DNA from: Desulfarculaceae bacterium
GTDB lineage: Bacteria > Desulfobacterota > Desulfarculia > Desulfarculales > Desulfarculaceae
Assembly: GCA_021737145.1 (NCBI GenBank)
Contig: JAIPEN010000002.1
Coordinates: 124,001-188,000, forward strand
Direction: 5' to 3'
DNA length: 64,000 nt
The notes below the pieces were generated by a model. The model worked only from the letters and a program-made list of their open reading frames with translations, was not told the origin of the DNA and did not search any database. Shown in pieces: positions 7,996 to 15,333 of the stretch. The first letter of the stretch is position 1. Each line of letters begins with the position of its first letter. Made by a program: the position numbers and the translations under genes.

Positions 7996-8312
7996 TGAAA
8001 ATCTCTCCCGCCACTTGTTCGACCCCAAAGGGGCGCCTGCGTTTCAGGCCCTGTGAATTTATGAGACAGCCGTGGCCAGGGGGGCTTTGCCCCGCGCCCG
8101 GCCGGCTGATTGCGCTCTGAAGGGAAGGGTGCGGCCCATGAGGGCCAGCCGGGATTGCGGCGGCTGCACGGGACTCCAAGTCCCACTCAACTCCCCGGCC
8201 TCCCTATGCTTGGCTTGCCTCAAAGGTTCCTACACCCTGTTTTAGCTCCAAAAACATCAACGGCCAGCTCCCACTGTCCGCTACCCGCTATGTTGTACGG
8301 CTCTTATCTTGA
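7996..8312 (-). other. long untranslated leader of nrdD
   Basis: About 300 bases separate the best promoter candidate from the nrdD start, and no credible gene lies here on either strand. On the minus strand it holds a perfect hairpin (GGGACT/AGTCCC, 8170-8184, loop of three) next to ATAGGGAGGCC and GTGCAGCCGCCGCAA, which weakly recall core segments of cobalamin riboswitches. The pairing expected around the conserved L5 loop is not satisfied, so I do not call a riboswitch. The opposite end (8336-8619) up to the glycosyltransferase is also empty. Confidence 0.4.
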
Positions 8313-8329
8313 TACACAAGATGTGGTGG
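8283..8329. promoter_or_regulatory. candidate pair of NrdR boxes with nrdD promoter
   Basis: Two 16-mers, ACCCGCTATGTTGTAC (8283-8298) and ACACAAGATGTGGTGG (8314-8329), match the NrdR box consensus ACACWATATATWGTGT at 10 and 12 of 16 positions. They are 15 bases apart, giving the 31-bp phasing typical of NrdR operators. A perfect minus-strand -35 hexamer TTGACA (8335-8330) abuts the second box, with a poor -10 (TATCAA, 15-base spacer). NrdR normally represses reductase genes when dATP is abundant. Confidence 0.45.
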
Positions 8330-8619
8330 TGTCAACCCTGTAATAGGATTTTTTGCGGTTTATTAGGAATAGATATCAATTGTCACCTAACTGCCTGGAC
8401 AGGCTGCATACCTGGGGAATTTCGATTCCCGGGGAGGGTTTACAAATTGGTAAGATTGTCCCTGTGCGGAAAAATGGACTCAACCGGCTATGATTAAAGG
8501 TAAAATCGCTTGCCGCCCGCCCCAAAAAGCCAGGATGCCGCCGGGGACGGCCTTGAAAGGCGGCGAATTTTCGCTCCCCGGCCGTGCCTTGGGAGGGCGG
8601 AACAAGATATGGTAGGGGC

Positions 8620-9789
8620 ATGCGGGTGCTGCATCTACATGACCGGCTCTCGGTGCGGGGAGGGGCGGAACGCCATCTGCTCAGCCTGCTGAAGGCCCTG
8701 CAAGGCCGGGCCGATACGCTCTTGGCCGTGGGCTTTGACGACGAAAGCCTGCCCCGGCCCGAGCGGGAGGGTATCGGCCCCTGGCTGCGGCTCAAGGGCC
8801 TGGACCGCTCCGGCCTTAGCCCCCGGGGCGGGGAGTCGGTGCGGCGGCGCCTGGCCGAGTTGATCTCCGAGTTCGGGCCCCGGGTGATCCACCTGCACAA
8901 CGTGATGGACCCCAAGCTGATCGCCCTGGCCGCCAGCGCCGCGCCCTCGCTGATGACCGTGCAGGACCACCGCTTGTTCTGTCCGGGTAGGGGCAAGCTC
9001 CTGCCGGACGGCGGCCTGTGCTCCCGGCCCATGGGCTCCCACTGCCTGGCCTGCTTTGACGACCCGGACTACGGCAGGCGCATGCTGGACCTGACCCGGG
9101 CCCGTCTGGCCGCCCTGGAGGGCATGGGCGCGGTGCTGGTGCTCTCGAAGTACATGGCCGGCGAGCTGGCCGGGGCGGGGATGGACCCGGCGCGGGTGGA
9201 GGTGTTGCCTCCCTGGGTGGAGCTGCCGCCCCTGGAGGACCAGCCCGCGCGGGACTATCACCTGCTGGCCGGCCGCCTGGTGGGGCGCAAGGGGGTGGCG
9301 GTGTCCTTGGCGGCCCGGGAGTTGCTCAAACTGCCCTTGCCCCTGGTGGTGGCGGGCGACGGGCCCCTGGCCGGGGAGGTGGCGGCCGCGGCCATGGCCT
9401 CCGGAGGGCGGCTGATCTATGAAGCCTGGGCGGATCGTGCTAGGATGAGCCGGCTTTTGGCCGGAGCGGCCAGCCTGTGGCTGCCCAGCCTGTGGGCCGA
9501 GCCCTGGGGCCTGGTGGGCCCCGAGGCCCTGAGCCGGGGGACTCCGGTGGTGGCCGCGCCGGTGGGCGGGGCGCCCGAGTGGCTGCGCCCCGGCGAGCAC
9601 GGCCTGGCCGCGCCTCCGGGCGACGCGGCGGCCCTGGCCGAGGCGGCCGACCGCCTGGCCGGCCAGCCGGACCTGGCCCGGCGCATGGGCCGGGCGGGGC
9701 GGGAGTGGGTGAGAGAGCATCTGGACCGGGAACGGCTGATGGAGCGTTTGGACAAAATATATCAGCGGGTGCGGGAGGCGGGGGCATGA
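8620..9789 (+). CDS. family 4 glycosyltransferase
   Basis: The 389-residue protein is a GT-B fold glycosyltransferase. The N-terminal half has the GGAERH acceptor-loop motif (residues 14-19) and the C-terminal half the nucleotide-sugar motif GPEALSRGTPVVA. An insertion after residue 115 holds four cysteines (C121, C134, C142, C145) spaced like a metal site; such cysteines occur in a subset of GT4 enzymes. The start at MRVLHLHD fits the family; the weak purine stretch GGTAGGGG precedes it. Its stop overlaps the next ATG in ATGA, so it is the first gene of a translationally coupled chain. It probably builds a surface glycan or glycolipid at the cytoplasmic membrane face. Donor and acceptor are unknown. 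Confidence 0.85.
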   Translation: MRVLHLHDRLSVRGGAERHLLSLLKALQGRADTLLAVGFDDESLPRPEREGIGPWLRLKGLDRSGLSPRGGESVRRRLAELISEFGPRVIHLHNVMDPKLIALAASAAPSLMTVQDHRLFCPGRGKLLPDGGLCSRPMGSHCLACFDDPDYGRRMLDLTRARLAALEGMGAVLVLSKYMAGELAGAGMDPARVEVLPPWVELPPLEDQPARDYHLLAGRLVGRKGVAVSLAARELLKLPLPLVVAGDGPLAGEVAAAAMASGGRLIYEAWADRARMSRLLAGAASLWLPSLWAEPWGLVGPEALSRGTPVVAAPVGGAPEWLRPGEHGLAAPPGDAAALAEAADRLAGQPDLARRMGRAGREWVREHLDRERLMERLDKIYQRVREAGA

Positions 9790-10124
9790 AGCGAGACGAC
9801 CCCTACGGGGCCGATCCTTCGGTGCTGGCCATGCGCCAGGTCTTCGCGGCCCTTGAGAAAAACGAGGCCGCCTTTTTGCGGGGCGCGGGCCTGGAGCGTC
9901 TGGACCCCCGCTTGCGCGCCTGGCGCCAGGCGGCGCGGGACGGCTTCGAGACCGTCTGGCCCCGGGCCCTGAGCCAAGGCCTGGCCCGCCAGCCGGACGA
10001 GGCGGCCGCGCTGTATCTGCTGTGCCTGGGCGCGGTTCTGCGGGCCAACGGCCTGAACCCGCCCGCCGGGGCCTTGCCCGAACATCCCGCCCTGGAGGCC
10101 CTGGCCCGGGAGGCGGCATCGTGA
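9786..10124 (+). CDS. hypothetical protein, coupled to glycosyltransferase
   Basis: I do not recognise this 112-residue protein. It is charged and predicted mostly helical, rich in Ala, Arg and Leu, without signal peptide, membrane segment or cysteine motif; one cysteine lies in a LLCLGAVLRANG helix. It begins inside the stop of the glycosyltransferase (ATGA) and ends inside the GTGA start of the next gene. The four-base overlaps and the codon use typical of the neighbours support it as a real gene. Its position suggests that it works with the glycosyltransferase or with the following small protein. Confidence 0.65.
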   Translation: MKRDDPYGADPSVLAMRQVFAALEKNEAAFLRGAGLERLDPRLRAWRQAARDGFETVWPRALSQGLARQPDEAAALYLLCLGAVLRANGLNPPAGALPEHPALEALAREAAS

Positions 10125-10456
10125 TCCGTTTGCGCCTGTTCGGCCGCTGCCGCATCTACCACGACCCGGTGAGCCCGGTGCTCAAGGCCCCGGCCCAGAT
10201 CGGCTGGAGCGCCTTTTACCGGAGCATCGACCTGAAGACCCCGCGCAACCTCAAGGGGCCGGAGCTCCTGCGGCGCACTAAGGGCTGGTGGACGGTCGAC
10301 CCGGCGGAGATAGAACCGGTGGTCCGGGCCCATGGCCGCCTGACCGTGGGCGAACAAGGCGAGCTGTTGGTGGAACTGAGCGGCGAGCAGGCGGCGGCGG
10401 ACCTGAGCGCCGCGCTCCAGGGGAGCTTTGGGGAGCAAGTCTTCCTGGCCCCGTGA
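10121..10456 (+). CDS. hypothetical protein, GTG start in coupled chain
   Basis: This 111-residue protein is not recognised. It has a basic N-terminal strand region (RLRLFGRCRIYHD), an aromatic central part (GWSAFYRS, GWWTVDP) and an acidic C-terminal half that reads as alternating strands and helices. There is no signal peptide. The GTG start overlaps the previous stop in GTGA and puts the start in front of the conserved-looking first strand. It lies eight bases before the hicB start, so it may share a transcript with the toxin-antitoxin pair. Confidence 0.6.
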   Translation: MIRLRLFGRCRIYHDPVSPVLKAPAQIGWSAFYRSIDLKTPRNLKGPELLRRTKGWWTVDPAEIEPVVRAHGRLTVGEQGELLVELSGEQAAADLSAALQGSFGEQVFLAP

Positions 10457-10463
10457 GGAAGTT

Positions 10464-10667
10464 ATGGCCGAAGAGCCGGTTATCATAAAGCAGGACGAGG
10501 ACGGCGCCTGGGTGGCGGTGTGCCCCGGCCTGCCCGGCTGCATCAGCCAGGGCGGGAGCGAGGCCGAGGCCCGGGCCAACCTGGCCGAGGCCATGGAGGC
10601 CTTCCGGGAGTGCCTGGCCAAGCGGGGCGAGGTTCTGGGCGACTGCGCCGGCGGAGACGGGGCGTGA
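10464..10667 (+). CDS. hicB: HicB family antitoxin
   Basis: The 67-residue protein has the compact HicB (UPF0150) partial RNase H-like fold: the sequence DEDGAWVAVCPGLPGCISQG followed by a helix with SEAEARANLAEAMEAF. It lacks a C-terminal DNA-binding extension, so it is the short form. HicB binds and blocks HicA. The start at MAEEP is preceded by GAGGAAG (10455-10461), partly within the stop of the upstream gene. The gene overlaps hicA by four bases (GTGA). Antitoxin-first order is common for hicBA pairs. Confidence 0.82.
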   Translation: MAEEPVIIKQDEDGAWVAVCPGLPGCISQGGSEAEARANLAEAMEAFRECLAKRGEVLGDCAGGDGA

Positions 10668-10897
10668 GCGGCTGGCCGGTGATCTCGGGGCGGGAGCTGT
10701 CCAAGGCCCTGGCCCGGGCGGGCTTTGAGCTGAGCCACCAGAAGGGCAGCCACATGGTGCTGCGCCGCATGCACAAGCCCCACCGCCGCCTCACCGTGCC
10801 CGACCACCAGGAGATGGCCAAGGGCACCCTGGCGGCCATCGCCCGGGAGAGCGGCCTGGGCCCGGATCGTCTCAAGCATCTGTTGGCAGCGGCTTAA
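10664..10897 (+). CDS. hicA: HicA family mRNA interferase toxin
   Basis: HicA is a double-stranded-RNA-binding-fold ribonuclease that cleaves mRNA when not held by HicB. The 77-residue product shows the family pattern: SGRELSKALARAGFE, then KGSHMVLRR with the catalytic histidine, and the strand RRLTVPDHQE followed by LAAIARESGL. The GTG start overlaps the hicB stop. The gene is intact with the key histidine present, so an active toxin is expected. It sits directly after three coupled genes of unknown or glycan function and before a TetR gene with its own -10 hexamer. Confidence 0.85.
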   Translation: MSGWPVISGRELSKALARAGFELSHQKGSHMVLRRMHKPHRRLTVPDHQEMAKGTLAAIARESGLGPDRLKHLLAAA

Positions 10898-10968
10898 TTG
10901 CCCCGATCCGGGTCTCTCCGGGCTATAATTTCAGGTAAGGGCAGTTCCAACCCCCAACGGAGGCTGAT

Positions 10969-11580
10969 ATGACTAGCGGCGACACTCCGAAGCACAACGG
11001 CGACCAGGATCTGGAGCGGATGCGCGACCAGGTGGCCGAGGCCGCGGCCCGGCTCTACGAAAAGAAGGGGCGCTCGGCCTCGGTGGACGAGATCGCCGTG
11101 GCCGCCGGGATCTCCACCCCGGTCACCTACCAGTTCGTCAAAAAGCCCTCGGACATCATGCTGCTGATCATGGAGCGCCTGCAGACCAAGTTTCACCTCG
11201 GGGTGCAGGAGGCGGTGGTGGAGGGCGCGCCCGCCCTGGACCGCCTGCTGGAGGCCATGGCCCAATTCTTCAAGGTGGTGGACTCGGACGCGGCCAAGGT
11301 GGTGCTGGTCTACCGCGACTCCCTGACCCTGGACCATGAAGGCCGCAAGCGCATCATGCAGCTGGAGCGCGACGGGGTGGAGGTGTTCAAGAACATCCTG
11401 GACGAGGGCGTGGCCAGCGGCGAGTTCCGGACCATGGACTGCGACCTGGCCGCCTACAACATCGTCATGGCCGGTCACGGCTGGGCGCTCAAGTCCTGGC
11501 ACTACAAGCGCCGGGGCCTGAGCTTCGAGAGCTATCTGGCCCGCCAGCAGGATCTGGTGGCGGCCATGGTGCGGGCTTGA
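10969..11580 (+). CDS. TetR family transcriptional regulator
   Basis: The 203-residue protein has an N-terminal TetR helix-turn-helix (about residues 14-60) with the usual pattern AARLYEKKGRSASVDEIAVAAGIS and a variable all-helical ligand domain. The ligand-domain wording (FFKVVDSDAAKVVLVYRDS) resembles TetR proteins of acyl-CoA metabolism in deltaproteobacteria, but the ligand cannot be inferred safely. GGAGG lies four bases before the ATG, and TATAAT (10924-10929) upstream is a good -10 without a clear -35. The neighbouring genes (stress protein, Fe-S protein) do not point to one regulon. Confidence 0.85.
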   Translation: MTSGDTPKHNGDQDLERMRDQVAEAAARLYEKKGRSASVDEIAVAAGISTPVTYQFVKKPSDIMLLIMERLQTKFHLGVQEAVVEGAPALDRLLEAMAQFFKVVDSDAAKVVLVYRDSLTLDHEGRKRIMQLERDGVEVFKNILDEGVASGEFRTMDCDLAAYNIVMAGHGWALKSWHYKRRGLSFESYLARQQDLVAAMVRA

Positions 11581-11612
11581 AAGCAAACCATCCTGGTTAA
11601 CTTTGGGGCGAG

Positions 11613-12062
11613 ATGACAACTTATAGACGCATCGTCTGCTGCCTGGACTTCAGCCCCCAGGCCGAAACCGCCTTTGGCACCGCCCTGGAGCTGGCCCAGG
11701 GCGACCAGGCCGAGCTGATCCTGCTGCACGTGGTCCACGCGGGCGCCCCCCAGCTGCCGGGAGAAAAACCCGGCGCCGCCCGCCGTCTGAGCCGCGAGGA
11801 GCTCAGGGACCGCCTGCACCAGGAAATGGAGGCCCGCTACCTGCAAAAGACCGGGGGCTATCCGGCCAAGGTGCGCCTGAGGCGCGGCCTGCCCAGCGTG
11901 GAGATTTTGGACGAGCTGGCCCAGAGCGGGGCCGGCCTGGTGGTCATGGGCGCCGAGGGCCTCAGCGGGGTGGGCCTGTTTTTGCTGGGCTCGGTGGCCG
12001 AGCGGGTCAGCCGCCGCTCCCCCTGCTCCTGCCTGGTGGTGCGGCGCCCGGCCCCGGCCTAG
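11613..12062 (+). CDS. universal stress protein (UspA family)
   Basis: The 149-residue cytoplasmic protein has the single Usp domain: an N-terminal strand IVCCLDFSPQAETAF and the C-terminal ATP-binding pattern VMGAEGLSGVGLFLLGSVAERV followed by S-R-R-S-P-C-S-C-L-V-V. The G-x2-G-x9-G spacing of ATP-binding members is present in recognisable form (GAEG...LLGSVAERV), so this is likely an ATP-binding type. Such proteins are made under starvation, redox or energy stress and bind ATP or AMP. It lies 32 bases after the TetR gene and 21 bases before the Fe-S protein, which may mean co-transcription. Confidence 0.88.
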   Translation: MTTYRRIVCCLDFSPQAETAFGTALELAQGDQAELILLHVVHAGAPQLPGEKPGAARRLSREELRDRLHQEMEARYLQKTGGYPAKVRLRRGLPSVEILDELAQSGAGLVVMGAEGLSGVGLFLLGSVAERVSRRSPCSCLVVRRPAPA

Positions 12063-12083
12063 GCGCGGCGAGGGAGGCGAGCC

Positions 12084-12611
12084 ATGCTGCTAACCAGCTG
12101 GCGCAAGGAAATCTTCCGGCCCGAGTGCAACCCGGGCTTCGAGTCCCTGCACTGCATCGCCCACCTGGACCAGGAGGTGGGCCCGGCCTTGCCCTATCTC
12201 AACACAACTCTGGGCGGCTATTCCTACCAGAAAGAACCGCCGGCCGTGACCTTCCGGGTCCACGGCAGGCTCATCACGGTGCACCACGACCGCATCGCCC
12301 TGAACGCCCTGAACGACGAGGCCGAGGCCGACAAGATCCTGGCCTGGCTGCAGGGGGAGATCAACCAGGCCTGGGAGCAGCGCGGCCAGATAACCCCCAG
12401 CACCGAATCCGCGGCCCAGCCGCAGGTCATGGAGATTGTGCGCCTGCTGCCCAACCGGGCCGGGTGCGGGGCCTGCGGGCGGCCCACCTGCCTGGTCTTC
12501 GCCACCCTGGCTGCCCAAGGGGTGCTGGGCCCGGCCGACTGCCCGGAGCTGGAGCCCCGGGCCGCCGCCGCCCTGGAGGCCTATCTGGCCCCCTTTGACC
12601 TGGACCTTTAG
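12084..12611 (+). CDS. protein with C-terminal [4Fe-4S] domain of the CODH/ACS-associated type
   Basis: The 175-residue protein ends in a four-cysteine motif, C128, C131, C136 and C153, with spacing C-x2-C-x4-C-x16-C. This matches the Fe-S domain found at the N-terminus of corrinoid protein subunits and in Rnf/electron-transfer proteins (PF04060-like). The first 110 residues hold a conserved-looking block (PALPYLNTTLGGYSY, then VTFRVHGRLITVHHDRIAL) that I associate with stand-alone Fe-S proteins of anaerobes, without known function. There is no signal peptide. It probably shares a transcript with the preceding usp gene. Confidence 0.75.
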   Translation: MLLTSWRKEIFRPECNPGFESLHCIAHLDQEVGPALPYLNTTLGGYSYQKEPPAVTFRVHGRLITVHHDRIALNALNDEAEADKILAWLQGEINQAWEQRGQITPSTESAAQPQVMEIVRLLPNRAGCGACGRPTCLVFATLAAQGVLGPADCPELEPRAAAALEAYLAPFDLDL

Positions 12612-12722
12612 GAACCGCCTCCCTTTACAGCCTCCCAAGGGGCCTGGCATAGTGGGGCCCAACCTGCCCGGCCGGGCGCGGGCATGCCGCCGCGCCGGTC
12701 ACACCTCCCCGGGAGGACCGTT

Positions 12723-13790
12723 ATGATCCGCCGAGTTCTTATCCTACTGGCCCTGGCCCTGTTGCTTTTGCCCCCCGCCGCCGGGGCCGGCGCCCTGCAA
12801 GAAGTCAAGCAGGGCATCGCCGCGGTCCGGGCCGGCCAGACCGCCCAGGCCGATGCCCTGTTCTCCAAGGTCATCGCGGCCCAGCCTCAGGACAAGAAGG
12901 TGCTGGGCGCGGCCTATTACAACCGGGGCCGCCTGCGGGTGGGCCTGAACCAGTGGGCCGGGGCCGAGGCCGATCTGGCCAAGGCCAACGAGCTGATGCC
13001 CGACATGGCTCCGGCCTATGCCCTTCGGGGACGGGCCCTGAGCCATCTGGGCCGCTGCCCCCAGGCCATCCCCCTGTTCGACGAGGCCATCAAGCTGGGC
13101 TCCCGCAAGGGGGTGATCTACAACTGGCGGGGCGAGTGCCGCGCCGTGCTGGGCGATATGCCCACCGCGGCCAAGGACTTCACCCGGGCCCTCAAGCACT
13201 CGCCGGACATGCCCTCGGCCCTGTACAACCGGGGCACGGTCTACCTGCGCCTGGGCAAGTGGTCCCAGGCCGAGGCCGACCTGAAGCGCTGCGTGCATTT
13301 GGAGCCCGAGGCCCAGAACGCCTGGTACAACCTGGCCCAGGCCCAGGCCCGCCAAAAGCGTCTGCAAGAGGCGGTGGACACCTGCACCAAGCTCTTGGAG
13401 CGCTTTCCCAAGGACGCTGGGGCCTACAGCCTGCGGGCCACCTGCCTGATAAAGCTGGGCCGGCCCCGGGAGGCGGAAAAGGACCTGGCCAAGGCCCTGG
13501 CCCTGGACCCCAAGAACCCCAAGCTGCACTATGACCGGGCCTATCTGCTGATTCACGAAAAGCGCCCGGAACTGGCCCTGGCCGAGCTGGACCAGGCCAT
13601 CGCCCTGGCCCCGGACTACCCCGAGGCCTGGTTCAACCGGTCCGGGGTGAACCAGGACCTGGGACGCCTGCCCCAGGCCATCTCGGACATGCAACACTTC
13701 CTCAAGCTGGTGCCCGGCTCCCCGGCCGGTAAACAGCGCCTGGCTCAGCTCCAAAAGCTTTTAAAGGGAAGCAAGGCCCCCAAGAACTAG
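12723..13790 (+). CDS. exported tetratricopeptide repeat protein
   Basis: The 355-residue protein starts with a signal peptide (MIRRVLILLALALLLLP... with AGAGA before the cut). It is otherwise made of about nine consecutive TPR units of 34 residues, with the typical G/A/Y/P pattern such as AYYNRGRLRVGLNQWAGAEADL. TPR arrays hold protein partners together; this one would act in the periplasm. The start at 12723 is chosen because GGGAGG precedes it and it begins the signal peptide. Its stop is four bases from the end of selD on the other strand, so the two genes converge without room for a terminator between them. Confidence 0.85.
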   Translation: MIRRVLILLALALLLLPPAAGAGALQEVKQGIAAVRAGQTAQADALFSKVIAAQPQDKKVLGAAYYNRGRLRVGLNQWAGAEADLAKANELMPDMAPAYALRGRALSHLGRCPQAIPLFDEAIKLGSRKGVIYNWRGECRAVLGDMPTAAKDFTRALKHSPDMPSALYNRGTVYLRLGKWSQAEADLKRCVHLEPEAQNAWYNLAQAQARQKRLQEAVDTCTKLLERFPKDAGAYSLRATCLIKLGRPREAEKDLAKALALDPKNPKLHYDRAYLLIHEKRPELALAELDQAIALAPDYPEAWFNRSGVNQDLGRLPQAISDMQHFLKLVPGSPAGKQRLAQLQKLLKGSKAPKN

Positions 13791-13794
13791 GGTC

Positions 13795-14838
13795 CTAGAA
13801 AATCAGCTCCAACTCGCCGGGGTGTCCGGCCACCGCCCGGCCGATCACCGCGCCGGTTATCCCCCGCTCGGCCAGCAGGCCCAGGGCCCGCTCCGCCTGA
13901 TCCGGGTCCAGGCCCATGAGCATGCCCCCCGAGGTCTGGGCGTCGGCCAACAGATCCACCAGTATCTCCTCGGCCTCTCCCCGGAAGCTCAGCTTGGAAG
14001 CGCAGAAGTTCCGGTTGGCATGGCTGCCCAGGGGCACCAGGCCCATGGCCGCCATGTCGCGGGCCTCGGGAATGATGGGCACCGCGTTGGCCTCTATCTC
14101 CAGACCCACCCCCGAGGCTGCGGCCAGCTCCAGGGCGTGGCCGATGAGCCCGAAGCCGGTGATGTCCGTGGCCCCGCGCACCCCGCAGGCGGCCATGACC
14201 TCGGCGGCCGGGGCGTTGAGCGCGGTCATCACCTTGACCGCGCTGTCCACCGCCTCGGGGCTGGCCAGGCCCGCCTTTAGGGCGGTGGCCACCACCCCGG
14301 TGCCCAGGGGCTTGGTGAGCAGCAGCAGCTGGCCCGCCTTCAGGCCGGCGTTGGTCACCATCTTTTCCGGGTGCACCACTCCGGTGACGCTCAGGCCGTA
14401 CTTCAGCTCCGGGTCTTCCACCGAATGCCCCCCGGCCAGCACCGCGCCCGCCTCGTGCACCGCGTCCATGCCGCCCCTTAGCACCTCGCGGAACACCTCC
14501 ACCGGGTGGTCCTTTACCGGAAAGCAGCAGATGTTCATGGCGGTCAGGGGGCGTCCCCCCATGGCGTAGACGTCGCTAAGGGCATTGGTGGCCGCGATGC
14601 GCCCGAAGAGATAAGGGTCGTTGACGATGGGGGTGAAGAAGTCCAGGGTCTGGATCAGGGCGATCTCGTCGGTGAGGCGGTACACCCCCGCGTCGTCGGC
14701 GGTGCCCAGGCCCACCAACAGGTCGGGGTGGCTTTCCAGGGGCAACCCCTCGAGTATGCGCATCAGATCCGCCGGACCTATCTTGGCGGCTCAACCGGCG
14801 GCGCGGGCCTTTTCGGCCAGCTTGATCTCGTCACCCAT
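13795..14838 (-). CDS. selD: selenide, water dikinase, selenocysteine-containing (in-frame UGA)
   Basis: SelD makes selenophosphate from selenide and ATP, the selenium donor for Sec-tRNA and selenouridine. The protein is 347 residues when an in-frame TGA at 14793-14791 is read as selenocysteine (residue 16, context AGUAAKIGPADL). This is exactly the active-site position that is Cys or Sec in known SelD proteins. Without recoding the frame would begin only at 14763 and lose the N-terminus with the catalytic lysine (K19). Downstream are the ATP/metal segments DDAGVYRL, TNALSDVYAMGG and AGGHSVEDPE. GGGGAG precedes two adjacent ATGs (14841 and 14838); the spacing favours the second. It is the last gene of a minus-strand group after the small HAD gene and the LysR regulator. 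Confidence 0.93.
14769..14793 (-). promoter_or_regulatory. selD UGA codon and bacterial SECIS-like hairpin
   Basis: On the minus strand TGA (14793-14791) is followed by a stem CCGCC (14789-14785) and GGCGG (14773-14769). The 11-base apical region AAGATAGGTCC contains GGUC with a possible GA/UC inner pair. Bacterial SECIS elements lie just after the UGA and carry a GU in the loop that SelB recognises. The fit is good in place and shape. Confidence 0.75.
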
Positions 14839-14859
14839 CATTAATCTCCCCGGTTAAAT

Positions 14860-15330
14860 TCAGCGGCGCAGGGTGGCCCTGAGGCGGTCCGGGTTTAGCA
14901 GCAGGCCCAGGGCCTCCAAGGGGCCCGGCACCACCACGTCGGCCGCGGCCAGGGCCGTGGCGGCCGCGCCTTCGGCCCCCAGCACCGCGATGCCCAGGCC
15001 GGCGGCGGACAGCATGGCCGCGTCGTTGGCTCCGTTGCCCAGGGCGGCCACCTTGCTGGCGCCCATGCGCTCAACTATAGCCTTTTTTTGGCCGATTTCA
15101 TCGCCCGAGGTGATCAGGGCCAAACGGGCGTGGGAGCCCAGCAGGCCGCCGGCGGTGCCGAAGGTGTCGGCGGTGACCAGGTGGCAGCTCAGGCTGGCGC
15201 CCAGTTGCTCCACCGCCTCGCGCACTCCGGGCAACAGGGCCCCGTCCAGGGCCAGGGTGCCGTTGAGGTCCAGGACCAGGTGCTCCAGCTCCAGACGCCG
15301 CCAGCCGGGGATGTCCACCTTCAGGGACAC
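14860..15330 (-). CDS. small HAD-superfamily protein (P-type ATPase-like phosphatase domain)
   Basis: The 156-residue soluble protein resembles the phosphorylation domain of P-type ATPases without membrane parts. Motif I is VLDLNGT with nucleophile D21; the second aspartate of ordinary HAD phosphatases is replaced by N23, as in related cap-less members. Motif IV is GNGANDAAML, equivalent to GDGxND. No cap domain is present. The GTG start lies four bases after the LysR stop, and selD follows 21 bases downstream, so the three genes probably form one operon. A role in selenium use is an inference from this position alone; the substrate is unknown. Confidence 0.72.
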   Translation of the reverse strand: MSLKVDIPGWRRLELEHLVLDLNGTLALDGALLPGVREAVEQLGASLSCHLVTADTFGTAGGLLGSHARLALITSGDEIGQKKAIVERMGASKVAALGNGANDAAMLSAAGLGIAVLGAEGAAATALAAADVVVPGPLEALGLLLNPDRLRATLRR

Positions 15331-15333
15331 GGG

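Noticed and set aside
8090..8270. Firm call of a cobalamin riboswitch
   Set aside because: Conserved-looking blocks exist, but the L5 stem does not pair and the final ACTG-type box is missing; kept only as a lead.
8376..9032. Minus-strand frame across the glycosyltransferase start
   Set aside because: Arg/Ser/Pro-rich shadow with no motif; overlaps a clear GT4 gene.
13795..14763. SelD beginning at 14763 as a complete gene
   Set aside because: This start removes the active-site region; the frame continues upstream through a Sec codon to a good ribosome site.
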